Shown: piece by piece, positions 33,700 through 44,789 of the stretch
How the letters are laid out: each line of letters starts with the position of its first letter
How positions within the stretch are numbered: position 1 is the stretch's first letter
NCBI GenBank assembly: GCA_025201375.1
Contig: JAIWZP010000044.1
Location: 1-64,000 of the forward strand
Direction of reading: 5' to 3'
Source of the DNA: Gongronella butleri
Taxonomy: Eukaryota > Mucoromycota > Mucoromycetes > Mucorales > Cunninghamellaceae
Length of the DNA: 64,000 bases
Made by a program: the position numbers and the translations under genes
Notes under the pieces: model-generated
What the model saw: only the letters and a program-made list of their open reading frames with translations
Told to the model about the DNA's origin: nothing
The model's database searches: none

Positions 33700-33850
33700 C
33701 TGTGTTTGCATGCTTGCGATATTCTTTTTTTACCGCTTGTCCCACAATGCACACTCTGTGTCCTGCCGATCCTTGCCTCTACCATCGTTTCCATCCCGCT
33801 GGTCATAAAATTTGGCCGAAAATGGCGCGAATCGCGCCCATCGCGTAAAA
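33700..33850 (+). pseudogene. decayed 3' fragment of a DHA1 MFS transporter gene
   Basis: The frame reading CTLCVLPILASTIVSIP then LVIKFGRKWRESRPSR aligns with the end of the intact transporter at 31.8 kb (FTLCALLGPVVAVATFP then LLMKYGRHWRESRPIA). At DNA level TGGCGCGAATCGCGCCCATCGCG matches TGGCGTGAATCGCGTCCCATCGCA with a one-base deletion that removes the stop frame. Upstream homology is lost within about 80 bases. It looks like the remnant of a tandem paralogue destroyed when repeat DNA expanded between 31.9 and 33.7 kb. Confidence 0.65.
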
Positions 33851-34004
33851 ATAAGCGCGTCTTTTAAATAAAACCGCGTCGATACGTTCATGGACATAGG
33901 TTCCTCATCAAATTCCTTCATCTCTTTGTTTTTGCGGGCTGCGTGTCAAGCTGATTTTTTTCATTTTATTTCATGTTTTCAACGAATTGACGTGATTTGG
34001 CGCG

Positions 34005-35497
34005 TCACTGGATGGTGGGCAGGGTGTAGGCGCGGTAAGTGGTGAGTCCGTCTGCGGCAGCGTGCAGGTTGAGAGGGCAATCGGCGCCGATAAAGTAGAC
34101 GTAGCCCTTTTTGAGCGGGAAGCTCGACTCTGTCTTTACTTCCTCGCCGGTGAGCTCGCCTGCACCTTCGGTGACGATGAGGATGCTGGGGCCCTGGATG
34201 GGCAAATGCTTCTCCTGCTGGTCGGCGGCAAGGACGGTCTGCAGGACAGCGAATTCGTCGATGGGCGGGTCGTACACGAGCGAGTGCGCGCCGTACGCCT
34301 CGGGCTTCATCTTTTGCGATTCGGCCGACCCATAGCGGTACGTCAGCATGTCCACAAGCACATTCACGTCCTTGAATTTGGGCGTCAGGCCCGCGCGCAC
34401 CACATTGTCGCTGGCGGCCATGCACTCGATGCAGTCTGTTTTGAAAAACGAGCAAGAAAAATGAGCAATTGCGCGCAATGAACTATCAAAAAAAAAACAT
34501 TACCGCCAGACAGATAGGCGTGGGGCTCGTTTGCGCCAAGGAACATGGCCTCGCCGGGTGCGAGCAGGACGTAATTTAAAAAGAGGGAAGAAAAGATGCC
34601 GACGTCGCCTCCGGGGTATTGCTGGTCGAGGCGGAGGAGCAAGCTATCAATGGCAGAAGGCGACGCCTTGGCGGTGACGCGTGCAGTCATGGCGGCGATC
34701 TGCGTCGTGACCTGGTCGGCGGGGCTGGTCATCAACTTGGCAAACGCGTCCTTTAGCGCGGATTTGCCGGATTCTGAGCCTTGTTCCGCGGCGGCCGCCG
34801 TCAGTGCATCGCAGGTTGAGGCGCCGATTAGCTGGGCAAGCTCGGGATATTGCTGGAAATGCTGGCTGATCTCCTCCAAAGGACGGAATCCACACAATGC
34901 CTCAAAAGGCGTCAATGCCAGCGCCATCTCGGGCTAAAAACAATAAAAAATGGAATTGGTCTTCCAAACCCCTCCTTTTTTTTTGCGCGCGCGTTCCATC
35001 TTTCGTACCTTGTGGTTGGGATCCTAATGGCCCACCCAACAAAAACATGGAAAAAATAGCGACAAATATGGTAAGGTTTCGCGGATCAACTTGCAATTTT
35101 GCTTTTTTTTGTTATTTTTTACCTTGTAATTCTGGGGGTACTCGGCAAAGAGCTTTGCACCGAGCTGCTTGTCGGGGTGGGCCTGGATAGAAAGCGCCTT
35201 GCGGATAGAAAGAACCTTGAAAAGGAAGGGCAAGTCGCCGTTGTACTGGTTGTAGACTGTTTCTGTGCTGAGCTTCTTGCTTTCGTGAATAAGCGTCTTG
35301 AGCGGCGTCTTGCTGGCGTCCATGACCACGGACGGCGCGTTGGGATGGGTGCCCATCCACAGCTCCGCGTATGGCTTGCTCGCGTCGATCTGCGCGCCCG
35401 ACTGGCTCGCCAGCTGCGCCACGGCCGACGCGTCGCCAAGCTTGCCCCAGTCGTACGACTGAGTCTGGCACTGCAGGCGATAAATAGGCAAAGACAT
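34005..35497 (-). CDS. PMI40: mannose-6-phosphate isomerase (type I phosphomannose isomerase)
   Basis: Zinc enzyme interconverting fructose-6-phosphate and mannose-6-phosphate, feeding GDP-mannose for glycosylation and wall synthesis. Exons in reading order: 35123-35497, 35009-35023, 34504-34933, 34005-34435; 416 residues, close to the human length. N-terminus IYRLQCQTQSYDWGKLGDASAVA is typical. Zinc ligands: Gln and His in LSIQAHPDKQLG, Glu and His in LGANEPHAYLSGD. ELWMGTHPNAPS and NHKPEMALALTPFEALCGF are conserved; the latter needs a 15-base exon (DPNHK). The C-terminus has the cupin-like block (EGAGELTGEE...LKKGYVYFIGAD). Start is the first ATG before IYRLQC. Confidence 0.93.
35009..35023 (-). 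other. 15-base microexon of the phosphomannose isomerase gene
   Basis: On the minus strand the five codons for DPNHK lie between an acceptor (CATTAG) and a donor (GTACGA). Including them restores the conserved (D)xNHKPEMA motif and keeps the frame; skipping them also keeps the frame but deletes the motif. Confidence 0.8.
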
Positions 35498-36328
35498 GAT
35501 AGTGCAAATACAAGGGGAAGGAGGGGGGAAAAAGAGGGAAGGGAAAGAAACAAGGAAGAAAAAATGTATAATCTGACACGCGAATCGCCCTATTTATTTA
35601 GTTTCAGGCTCCGTTTGCCGCGGGAAAAGAAAGCGCCCTTTTTGGATTCCTTTTTTTTTTAGCCTGCAGTGTGGCCAATGGAAGCATCGTCTCTTTTGGT
35701 ATTGAACACGTTGACGCGAGAAATTGGCACCACTTGGCACTTTTTTTTTTTTCATATTCATCTTAAAAACGAGGGATCGACGGAAACAATGGAGCATGAA
35801 ATGATACAGAAATGGGGTCAAGCACGCGTTTTTTGTCCTTTTTCTGATCTCGACTGGGCTATTTCTAGCCCAAATGCCCATTTCGCATTGACATTCAAGA
35901 TTCAACCACGTTGACGTGAGGCATTGGAACCACTTGGCTACTTTTTTTTCGATTTCCTTGGTCATCCAAAATGAAAGAGGGAAAGAGTGAGAGATGGAGC
36001 AAGATAAAGGGGATCGCCCATGGGGGCGATTTTGATCAAGTTGCAGGGCTGTACAGGCTTTTTTGACCACGAGATGAGCCAATTGGCTGTGCAGGGCGCT
36101 CCTTTTGCGTTTGAGAAAATCGGGGCAAGGGCACAAACAAATAGCAAGCGAGCGCCCGCTGACGCCCTTGTTTTCCGCCTCTTTTTTTTTTCTTTCCACT
36201 TTTTTTTTCTTCTTCTTTTCACACAAAACAGGTACGATACGCCCCACGGCCGGTGCTGACGGCCCCCTTTTCTACCTCGTACAGCACTCACTCACGTTGC
36301 CGCCCTTTTTTTTGCATAGATATCGACC
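35498..36328. other. intergenic region between divergent PMI and V-ATPase genes
   Basis: About 830 bases, presumably two promoters. The word CACGTTGACG.GAG.AATTGG.ACCACTTGGC occurs at about 35687 and again at 35907, a diverged direct repeat about 220 bases apart. No gene seen. Confidence 0.4.
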
Positions 36329-37487
36329 ATGACCAGCGTGCGCCCTTTGAATGATGATGAAGTCTTCAACGAAATGAAGAAGATGGTAAGGAAAACGCTC
36401 GTTTTTGGTGTCGCTTGTTATCATTTCTCACGAGCCACTGTCTCCTTTTGTTCCTTTAGGTGGCTTTCATCAAGCAGGAAGCACTTGAAAAGGCTCGCGA
36501 AATCAAGGTCAAGGTAAGAAATGACGTTTTTGATGCCTTCCAAGATTGCACGACCCGCCGAGTTGACCCCATTACTTTTATTGATAGGCCGATGAGGAAT
36601 TCAACATTGAAAAGGTAAGGGAATCTCGAAAACGAGGCATTGGCCGCGTTAAAAACGCGATTTCTCACTTTTATTGTTGATAGGCCAAGATTGTGCGTCA
36701 AGAGTCTCTCAACATTGAGGCCGTGTTTGAGCGCAAGATCAAGCAAGCGGAAGTGCAGAAGCGCATGTAAGTGGCACAATTGGAGGCGCATTAAAAAACA
36801 AGGGAATTGAACCGCTCATTGTTTTTTTTTTTTTCTTTAGCTCACAATCGAACCACGTCAACAAGGCACGTCTCCGTATGCTGCAGGAGCGCGACACCGT
36901 GCTGGACGACCTGTTTGAGGCCGGCAATGCGCGCATCCACGATCTGTCCAAGCAAGGTGACGCGTATGCCGACATGCTCAAGCAGCTTGTGCTCCAGGGT
37001 GCCTACACGCTCATGGAGCCCGAGATTGCGATTCGCTGCCGCAAGGCCGACGTCGACCACGTCAATGCGGCCATTGAGTATGCCGTCGAACAATATAACA
37101 ACACGTTTGCCCAGACCATCGCCTTTTCCGTCACCGATGAATACTTGCCCGCTTCCAGGTAAAAAAAAAAAAAAAGAGGGGGACGATGAAACACGGCCGC
37201 TCACCCCCTTTTTTTTGCTTCCTTTTCTTGTTCTTCATCGTGCAGTGCTGGTGGTGTGATTCTCACCGGTCTCCAGGGCAAGATCGTCGTGGACAACACC
37301 CTGGAAGCTCGCCTGGAAATTGCCAAGCAGCAGGTACACAATCAATTTGCCAAAAATTTTTTTTTTTTGTCCGTGGGGGACTCGGGACTCAACACATGTT
37401 CTCTTTTTTGTTTTATTCCAATAGATGCTTCCCAAGCTTCGCGTGACCCTCTTTGGCAACTCGCCCAACCGCCGATTCTTCAATTAG
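36329..37487 (+). CDS. VMA4: V-type proton ATPase subunit E
   Basis: Peripheral-stalk subunit of the vacuolar H+-ATPase, which acidifies vacuole and endomembranes. Exons 36329-36385, 36460-36513, 36588-36614, 36684-36766, 36841-37158, 37246-37333, 37425-37487; 229 residues, the family's usual length. The N-terminal helix (DDEVFNEMKKMVAFIKQEALEKAREI, then KADEEFNIEKAKIV) is spread over four small exons, one of only 27 bases. The C-terminal globular part reads RCRKADVDHVNAAIEYAVEQY, SAGGVILTGLQGKIVVDNTLEARL and ends PKLRVTLFGNSPNRRFFN, all characteristic. Start ATG follows a clean leader. Confidence 0.95.
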
Positions 37488-38496
37488 ATGGCCACTGGAG
37501 TGATTTTGACTTGGGCTCGTGCATACCCTCTCCTCTTTTTCCGCCTTTAGCCTTTTTTTTTTCAACTATTAAAAACACCAAAACTTGTTTGTTTATCTTG
37601 TCATTGGGCAACAATGAGACGAATGGGTATAATTTGGCGTGGCTAGGCAATGTAGGGCATAAAGGCCGAAACGGATGGCACCGGCGGTTTAGAAACATGT
37701 AAATCGTGCAGCAGGACGGCAAGGTCGCCGTCATGGCCGTCATGGCCGCCCTTGGCCCTGTTGTCGCCGTTGGGCGCTGCAGATGGCTCAATGGCATCAT
37801 TTAAAGCTTGTCTCAAGCCATTGAGATCATCCAGAGCCTCGGAATGTCGGTCGTCTAGAACTGTGTGCCGCGGGTGACACTGTGCTGTTGTCTGTGGGGT
37901 GGTTGGCATGGCTGAAAGCAAGTCGATTTCACATGGACAACAAAACAAAAAAGAGAAAAAGAGGGAAGAGACAGAAAAAAAAATCCAAAGCCCGCTATTT
38001 CTTTGTTTTCACTGGCCCGAACAATGAACACTTGGTATGGACTCGCTCGGTTTTTATTCGCTTTGTTTGTGGAGCGATCCGCTGCGCGCTCAAATGGAAA
38101 AATAAATGCAAATAAGACATAAAGAATGGGGCATGATGGAAAAATAACAATAAAATGGCTATCTATAGGCGGGATAAATTTACACAAAGAAGAAAAAACC
38201 AGGACCTAGACAAGCTGTGACGTCAAACAAGGCATGAGATCATACACATTGAACCAAACTTACCTGAAGCATAATAAAATATCATACACGTGTGGTGGGA
38301 AAAGAAACAGAAAGAGCACAAAAACGCGTCATGCGCGGTCAATGGCAACCAGAGAGCAAGGGAGAGCAAGGGAGAGCAAGGGGAGAGCAAGGGGGGAGAG
38401 AGAGAGAGAGAGAGAGGCAGGGCATGCGCGAACGCGTATGAAAAAAAAGGGATAAAAAAACAAAAAAAAAAAGAAAAAAGAAAAAAAAGAGGAAAT
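37488..38496. other. intergenic, with one doubtful open frame and a minisatellite
   Basis: A minus-strand frame at 37643-37909 (88 codons, starts MPTTPQTTAQCHPRHTV, one possible helix DDLNGLRQALNDAIE) has no homologue I recognise and may be chance. 38352-38396 is a GGAGAGCAAG minisatellite of about four units followed by a GA run. The remainder is probably 3' flank of the two neighbouring convergent genes. Confidence 0.35.
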
Positions 38497-39315
38497 TCAT
38501 GATTGCCGTTGTGCGGCATTGTGCTGTGCTAGATCATGCTCGAGTTCTTGGATCTTGCGCTCGAGGATACGTGTCTGGTTGACAAGGTCGTCGTAGCCAC
38601 TAAGCATTTCCTTGTGCACATCTGCCTCTAGCTGCGACTCATTGCGCGACGACGTGGCCCGTGATGCCGATGGCGGTCTCGTTGGTGCTCCTGCTGCTGC
38701 ACCGAGGGCCATGGGGGTTGTCTGGCTCACGTACGATTGGTACGTCGCGCGTAGCGAGGCCAATTGCACGAGGATGGATGAACTTTCGCCTTTTAGAAAA
38801 TCCAGCTGGAATTGCAGATGATCGACGGGCTCCGGCGTTGCACGCTGTGAATTTGAAGCTTGAGACATGGATGGAGGAAGTGGTGGAACCGAGGAGGGGC
38901 GAGCCATGGACGATTGAGCACGCGGCGGTGGTGGTGACGTGGACACTGGACGCGACAGGGTTTGAAAACTGCTATTTTGATGATGATGGCGCATGTTGCT
39001 GGAGCCAAGGACGGTGGCACTCCTCGAGGACGATACCTGTTCGTGGAACGGCGGCGGCGGGCGCGCGTCGGGCGAGAAAGGCCGTGTCTCCTTAATCTTT
39101 GGCCGCTTCCCAGTCGGTCCATACGACACGGATCGTCCTTGTGGTTGGTGTGACCCCCATTGTTGTTCTTCTCCGCCTGGCGCACGCGTGCCCAGGCCAT
39201 CCAGGCGGTCACCCGGTCGCTTTGGCATGCCGCGCGACGCGTCGCCCGACAAAAACGACGACGGAGCCCCGTACGCGTCACCTTGACCGGCATCAAGCTT
39301 CTTGCGATCATCCAT
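38497..39315 (-). CDS. unrecognised Ser/Pro-rich protein with C-terminal coiled coil
   Basis: Single-exon frame of 272 residues. Not recognised. The first 170 residues are low-complexity and disordered, rich in Ser, Pro, Arg and Gln, with a basic patch GKRPKIKETRPFSPDAR (about 69-85) that could be a nuclear signal. Residues about 165-200 (HLQFQLDFLKGESSSILVQL) and 230-268 (LEADVHKEMLSGYDDLVNQ then TRILERKIQELEHDLAQHN) have heptad patterns suited to coiled coils. Codon use is GC-rich like neighbouring genes and the frame is long and clean, which supports a real gene. The start is the first ATG, next to a possible acceptor (CCTAG, 39325), so an upstream non-coding exon is possible. Confidence 0.6.
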   Translation of the reverse strand: MDDRKKLDAGQGDAYGAPSSFLSGDASRGMPKRPGDRLDGLGTRAPGGEEQQWGSHQPQGRSVSYGPTGKRPKIKETRPFSPDARPPPPFHEQVSSSRSATVLGSSNMRHHHQNSSFQTLSRPVSTSPPPPRAQSSMARPSSVPPLPPSMSQASNSQRATPEPVDHLQFQLDFLKGESSSILVQLASLRATYQSYVSQTTPMALGAAAGAPTRPPSASRATSSRNESQLEADVHKEMLSGYDDLVNQTRILERKIQELEHDLAQHNAAQRQS

Positions 39316-41273
39316 GTACGAACTAGGATTGGAAAAAAAAGAAAAAGGAAATCAATGAGACATATGAAGTGGCGCGCTTGGGTCGCGCGCCTCAATTGTC
39401 TCCCTCCACAGTCACAAAAGCACATACCTTGAAGGGCGAGGGGGGAAGCGAATCGCGTTTTTTTCCCGTGAGGAAAAAAAATCGAGGTTGAGGGCAATGA
39501 ATTGCGACGTAATATCGACGAAAGAAAGGGAGAAGAAAAAGAAAAAGAGAATAAACAAGCAAAGAAGGGAGGAAAAAGAAGCTTTTTTTTCGTCTTTCGT
39601 GGTAAAGTAGTGTTTGGGAAACACGTCGCATTTTATAATAGCGGGGCTTTTTTTTTCAGATGATCGCAACCTGTCATACTTTTTTTTTATGACCCCTAGG
39701 ATTTCCATCTTTCACATTACTCCGGATGAGAATGAGGCAAGGGCGCGCGCATACGCCACACTAGGCACCCCAACATTAGGTGCTAAACAAATAAAGTAGC
39801 AGCAAAGAGGGGTAGGGCCAGCATCATCTTGGCAAAAAATTCATCAATCGAGAAAATGAGAAGGTGGGAGAGACATAAGCTTTGGTGAGAAATAGGGTGT
39901 CTTTTGTGAACAACGACACAATATGCTGGCTTTTGAAGGCAAATTGCCAGATCAAGACAGCTCACCGTGCATTTGGATGGGGGGAGCTCAGGGAAAAAAA
40001 AAAGGGGGGGGAAAAACAATGGCGTCTCCCCCTCTCTTTCTAAAGGCACCCAAGAAACCACAAAAAATGAGCAAGAATAGAAATCATGTGTTCTGCCTGG
40101 ATGCACTCCACGCTTGATTTGATTACAGGTCGCATCCAGGGGCAACTCAACGCATCTCCTCGTTGTTTTCATGAGTCTTTGTCCTCTTTTTTTCATTTCC
40201 TCTCGATTCAACCCCCCCATCCCCAATGGCCGCCATGAAGAACTTTGCGTCATCATAAAAAGCATATGGTTGCCATGGAACCGTGCCACGCGAATCGGTC
40301 CGAAAGAAAAATGACCAGCGCACTGTCACGCTTGGAAGAATGCGGGCTCTCAACCTTAAATTGATTCCTTTTTGGTACATTGGGCCTTGAGCGAGGGGAA
40401 CACACAAAAAAAAACATCCCTGCGCCTATGCAAGGGCCAAAGAAGGGGATCTTTTGTTTGTGGAAAGTGCAAAAAAAAAGTTTACTTTACCAGCCACAAT
40501 GCGAAGATCTTCCTTAATCATCCGGCACCTCGAATCATCCGTTGAAAGGGAGGCTGCATCCAGTGCAGCTCCATGTCCCCCCTTATCCTCTTCTCGGACA
40601 TACCGGCCCTTGTACGCGAGACGCATGGACCTCCCTCAAGCTATGATTAATGAGCAGCGACGCGATGCATGTTCAATTAAATCCATTGCACGTCTTTTTT
40701 TTTTTTTTTTTGCCCACATGTAGCAAAAAAAAATTTTTTTGTAGCAAAAAGTGGTGACTCGTGGGTAAAGTGGCCACGCTCGCTCCACTTTTCGTGATCG
40801 CGCGATTGCTGCGCACGGTGTTCACCCCCAATGCGTTATTGTCGCTCGATTTCCAGGGCAATGGCCACACCAATGAGCTGCGGCCGGGCTCGGCTCGCTT
40901 TGCTTGCTTTTGCTTTTTTTGTTTTTATTTATTTTAAATGCATGCAAATCATAAAAATGTCCTTTAATCAAAAGCACGAACCACGGGGAACACAATCAGA
41001 TGATGTTTCGAGAAAAATAAAAATAAAAATAAAAAAAACGCACATGAATAGAAATGAATACAAAACAGCATGAATCCAGGGGCAAATCATCATCTGACGC
41101 GTCGAGAAAAAAAAAGAAACACGCAAATAAAGCAAACAGGTTTTTTTTTTTAATTGTGATCGCCATGCACAAGAGAGAGAGAGAGAGTGAGAGAGAGAGA
41201 AAAACGTGAAACGGATGCCAGGGAGGAGATAAAAAGCGAATAATGATCAAAAGGGATACTTTACAGGGGGAGA
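39316..41273. other. intergenic region
   Basis: About 2 kb in which I find no supported gene. Poly-T and poly-A tracts occur at about 40694-40711 and 41140-41152, and a GA microsatellite at 41173-41201. The part from 41050 to 41273 is probably 3' UTR of the glycine/methionine-rich protein gene. Confidence 0.4.
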
Positions 41274-42551
41274 TCAATAATAGTCTGTGTTGCGTGACCA
41301 AAAGTTTTTGACGGATGAGGCGCGATCTGGGTTGCTGAAGCGTCTGCGCGAGTAGTACGAATCGTAGGGCGAATAGGCGGAATTTATGCCCATGCCTGGG
41401 CGTTGGTAGCCAAGCGACTGATATGGTGAATACATGCTTGATCCATAGGGATCCATCATGCCCATGCCCATGGCCCCGCCTGGCGTTGCCGGTGTGGTTG
41501 GCATGCCTCCAACGCCCATTGCTCCTGCACCGCGATACATGGAGGACCCGTAGGGGTCCATGTAGTCGTATTGGGACATCATGCCTGCGCCATTGCCGTA
41601 CATGCCATTCATTCCGCCATTTCCGTACATGCCATAGGCCCCAGAGCCATACATATTCGAGTAGGGCGAATACATGGACGATCCATACATGGATGACCCA
41701 TACATGCCAGCGGCGCCACCCATTGCGCCGCCATACATGCCCGCAGCTGCCCCGCCCATGCCGTACATTTGCGATTGTGAGTACGGGTTCATGTACTGCA
41801 TGGCGCTGTTCATCATGCCGGGCATCTGCTGGTACGCGCCACCACCGCCGTGCATCATGCCTGCGGCTCCACCGTACGCATTCATCCCGTACATGCCAGC
41901 CATCGGGTTGTGCTGCGCCGCACCCATCATTCCACCGTGGCCTGCGCCTCCTGCGCCCATCATCATCATCATTTGCTGCTGTTGTTGTTGTTGCTGCTGT
42001 TGCTGCTGGAGGAGCAATTCGTCGTTGCCGCCCATCCCGCCACCCATCATCATGCCATTGGCGCCCATGCCACCTCCGTACGGCACGCCTGCAGCCATCA
42101 TGCCCGCCGATGTGATCCCAGCTGCTTCGCGCATCCGCCGTTTCAGATTTTCCATCATGCCGCCGCCTTGCTGTGCCTGTTGTGCTGCTTGTTGCGCCGC
42201 CTGTTGCGATGTCTGTTGCTGCCCTGGCTGCTTTTGCTGTTGTTTCGTCGATTCACCGCCGCCGCCGCCGCCGCCTCCAGGCGAATTGGACGGTTTATTG
42301 CTGCCACCGGGCGCCCCTTTGCCACCGCCACCACCACCAGCGCCATTGGGCATGCCATTAGGGGCGCCACCACCGGGCATACCGCCCGACGTCGATGGCC
42401 CTGCGCCTCCAGGCATCCCCGCACCGCCTTGTTGCATCCGATTGGCCGCAGCCATGGCCTGCTGCTGCTGCTGCTGCTGCTGTTGCTGCTGCATACTTGC
42501 AAAATCTTGTCCGTGATACGAGTACGACCGTTGCCGAGGCGTTCCAAACAT
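41274..42551 (-). CDS. prion-like Gln/Gly/Met/Tyr-rich protein, function unknown
   Basis: Single-exon frame of 425 residues, not recognised. Starts MFGTPRQRSYSYHGQDFAS, then a run of 11 Gln, a Gly/Pro/Met-rich part with two polyglycine runs, a Gln/Ala-rich part, one short helical-looking island (MMENLKRRMREAAGI, about 130-145), another 12-Gln run, and about 170 residues built from repeats of MYG, MYGSSM, MYSPY and MDPYGSSM. It ends in a charged block RRRFSNPDRASSVKNFWSRNTDYY-like tail that is not low-complexity. Composition resembles prion-like domains that drive phase separation. The codon mix is varied within repeats (Met and Tyr interleaved with Gly), so the protein sequence is probably selected. 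The antisense frame is a shadow. Confidence 0.65.
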   Translation of the reverse strand: MFGTPRQRSYSYHGQDFASMQQQQQQQQQQQAMAAANRMQQGGAGMPGGAGPSTSGGMPGGGAPNGMPNGAGGGGGGKGAPGGSNKPSNSPGGGGGGGGESTKQQQKQPGQQQTSQQAAQQAAQQAQQGGGMMENLKRRMREAAGITSAGMMAAGVPYGGGMGANGMMMGGGMGGNDELLLQQQQQQQQQQQQMMMMMGAGGAGHGGMMGAAQHNPMAGMYGMNAYGGAAGMMHGGGGAYQQMPGMMNSAMQYMNPYSQSQMYGMGGAAAGMYGGAMGGAAGMYGSSMYGSSMYSPYSNMYGSGAYGMYGNGGMNGMYGNGAGMMSQYDYMDPYGSSMYRGAGAMGVGGMPTTPATPGGAMGMGMMDPYGSSMYSPYQSLGYQRPGMGINSAYSPYDSYYSRRRFSNPDRASSVKNFWSRNTDYY

Positions 42552-43849
42552 GTCAAAACGTGTGAAAGTGGAAACAAAGCTAGGAAAAGGTCAAAACGAC
42601 TCGTAAACAAGTGTAAAAAAAATAGGTAGGAGAACAAAAAAAAAAAGAGGGGTATGTACAATCAGCAAAAGAGAAAGCAACGACCCCAATGCTGTCAATG
42701 AGGAAGAGGGGGTATATTAAAAAAAGAGAACGGGTGCACAACCTGTGTCAAGATATAAAAAAATAGAGAGAGAAGAAAAGAACAGGGCCCACCCAGCCCA
42801 TGTTGCTTGGAAGGTCCCCCTTTTTCTTGTTCCATGTCACGCGCTCAAAAAAGATCCCCGCCAATGGGTCCCCGACGCCGCCATAAAGCAATGGCGCGCA
42901 CACAAATGACCTAATTTGGCACATCTCACAACAACCTCGATGAACTTCTTGGTCGATCTCATCTGTGCATTATCATGGAATTAAAACGAGGTCAACTCAT
43001 AGTTTGTCTGGCTCGGCCGTGTCATTGTGTCGTCATTTTTTTGCAAAAAAAAAAAAAAAGGGATTTGTGTCGTCATGACATTTTGCCGCCCCCTACAAGG
43101 CGCTCGGCTTGTTCCGGCCAGATCACAATAAGATGATGCACCCCACAAGGGACCGCAAGGCACCTCCTTGTCTATTGATATCATATGACGTGCCTTCCTG
43201 CGCATCCTTTTGGTCCAAACCAGGAGCGTTTCAGCCTGAAACTTTTGCACATGACGAGCTCCCCAGCTTGCCGAGTCCCGAGTGTACTACAGTATATGCC
43301 TCTGAGCCCCATCGTTGCTCGCATCCGATGGCCCGTGCCATCTCCTGGGCCCTGTTGATCCCAATTGGCTCCTTTTTTTATATGACATTTGTTCACTGTC
43401 GGAATACTGTACCTACTGTATCATGCCATCCCGCAGCCCTGGCGGCTTCCTAAATTAAAGCTAAGATCCGATCATAGTAAAAGACAGCGGGTACATATAA
43501 TATACAGCATTGCTTGCAGATTCATATATAACCACAAAAACACGCCATGATACGTAAATTGTATTCACATTCATTTTTCGTGGAGTTGTCCTTTTTTTGG
43601 ACATTTTACACCAAAGTCTGCTATGTGCTACTGTATTTTTCACCGGTACAGTATCAGCCATCCGCAACTTTAAGCCACTCAGTTTCTCAGTTATACTGTA
43701 CATCAGTAGACAAGGCCGCACGGCATATCATCTTATCATGCGTTTTGCTACCTAGTGCCTACACAGCTACATCCATCATAGCGACGCACCGCGATGAATG
43801 GAATACAGTAAGAACGATTTTCAAAACTTTGACAGCTCATTGTGCCTCC
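42552..43849. other. promoter side of the prion-like gene, then repeat DNA
   Basis: 42552-42800 is A-rich and likely leader or promoter of the minus-strand gene. No other gene. From 43260 the DNA becomes AT-rich repeat-like and carries many TACAGTA/TACTGTA words (43288, 43405, 43414, 43629, 43647, 43694, 43804). Confidence 0.45.
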
Positions 43850-44780
43850 AGAAATTTTTTTACAGCCTACCCATCCGCCAACGAAAGACGCGTCAAGCAA
43901 TAACCAAGAATCTGTAAGCGGGACGGGTTTCTCCGATTTTTTTGGACCCGCAATCCCGCATAATCCAAAAAAACCCACATTTGGCCTATTTTGTATTTAT
44001 CTCAACGCCCACTTTGTTGATCGACCCTCTTAAAGGCAGCTGTATTGGATTCAGCGCAAAATTTGCAACAAAAAAACTTAAACCCCCAAAGCGCTACGAC
44101 CACTTTTGAAAAATTCAGGGGTCACTCAGGGGTCACACATTTCAATCTCAGAAATGCCAAATTTGAGAAATTTCGAACTCCGAGTGATCAATGCATCCCA
44201 AACAGGTAACTCCGACAATTTGCTATTGGCTGTCAAATTGGCAGGCCGCTCCAACTTGAGAAAATGCCCAAAGAGTAACGCATGATGAACGGCGATCGAC
44301 CGAGAAAAGTGCCTACTTACCGTAGGCCAAGATTTTTTTTGCAAAAATTATACTGTAAAGGTTTGACACTTCCAAATTAAGTGCGTGGATTGCATGGAAT
44401 TTTTCTTTTTTTTCATTTTTTTTTGTTTTGCACATTTTTATACTACTATACCGGCATGTACGGTATGCTGAGAGCTGAGCGAGTGGACTGCAGGCTGGAG
44501 ATGACCGACGCAAAAAGTTCAAACCCAAGCTAGCGCACTGCAAGTCATCCCATTAGATGCTTTGCCCCCCTTTTTGTTAGTAAAAGTGGAATAAAACTCA
44601 TAGATTTATTAGACCGCTGTCGAACAAATCGCGATCAAAGATGTCGATGAAAAAGTGAATTTTCTCTGCGAGTTTTGGCCATCCATCGATGATACAGTAA
44701 AACTGGTTTCATTTACCGTTAATAGATATTTACTGTACAGTAACAGCTGCTTTCGACACTTTATGATATGATAAAAGCAC
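43850..44780 (+). repeat. dispersed repeat family B, copy 2
   Basis: Same direction as copy 1 (14600-16090). It lacks the insertion of that copy but contains several short insertions of TACWGTA type that copy 1 lacks: copy 1 reads CGATGAAACTGG where copy 2 has CGATGATACAGTAAAACTGG (44693), and copy 1 reads AATTTAAGG where copy 2 has AATTATACTGTAAAGG (44351). Confidence 0.8.
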
Positions 44781-44789
44781 TACAGTACG

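Noticed and set aside
37643..37948. Minus-strand frame of up to 101 codons
   Set aside because: Too weak for a gene call: no homologue and no clear promoter; mentioned only in the intergenic entry.
41423..42629. Long plus-strand frames rich in Pro, Cys and His
   Set aside because: They are antisense shadows of the Gln/Gly/Met/Tyr-rich gene; the repeats give open frames in several phases.
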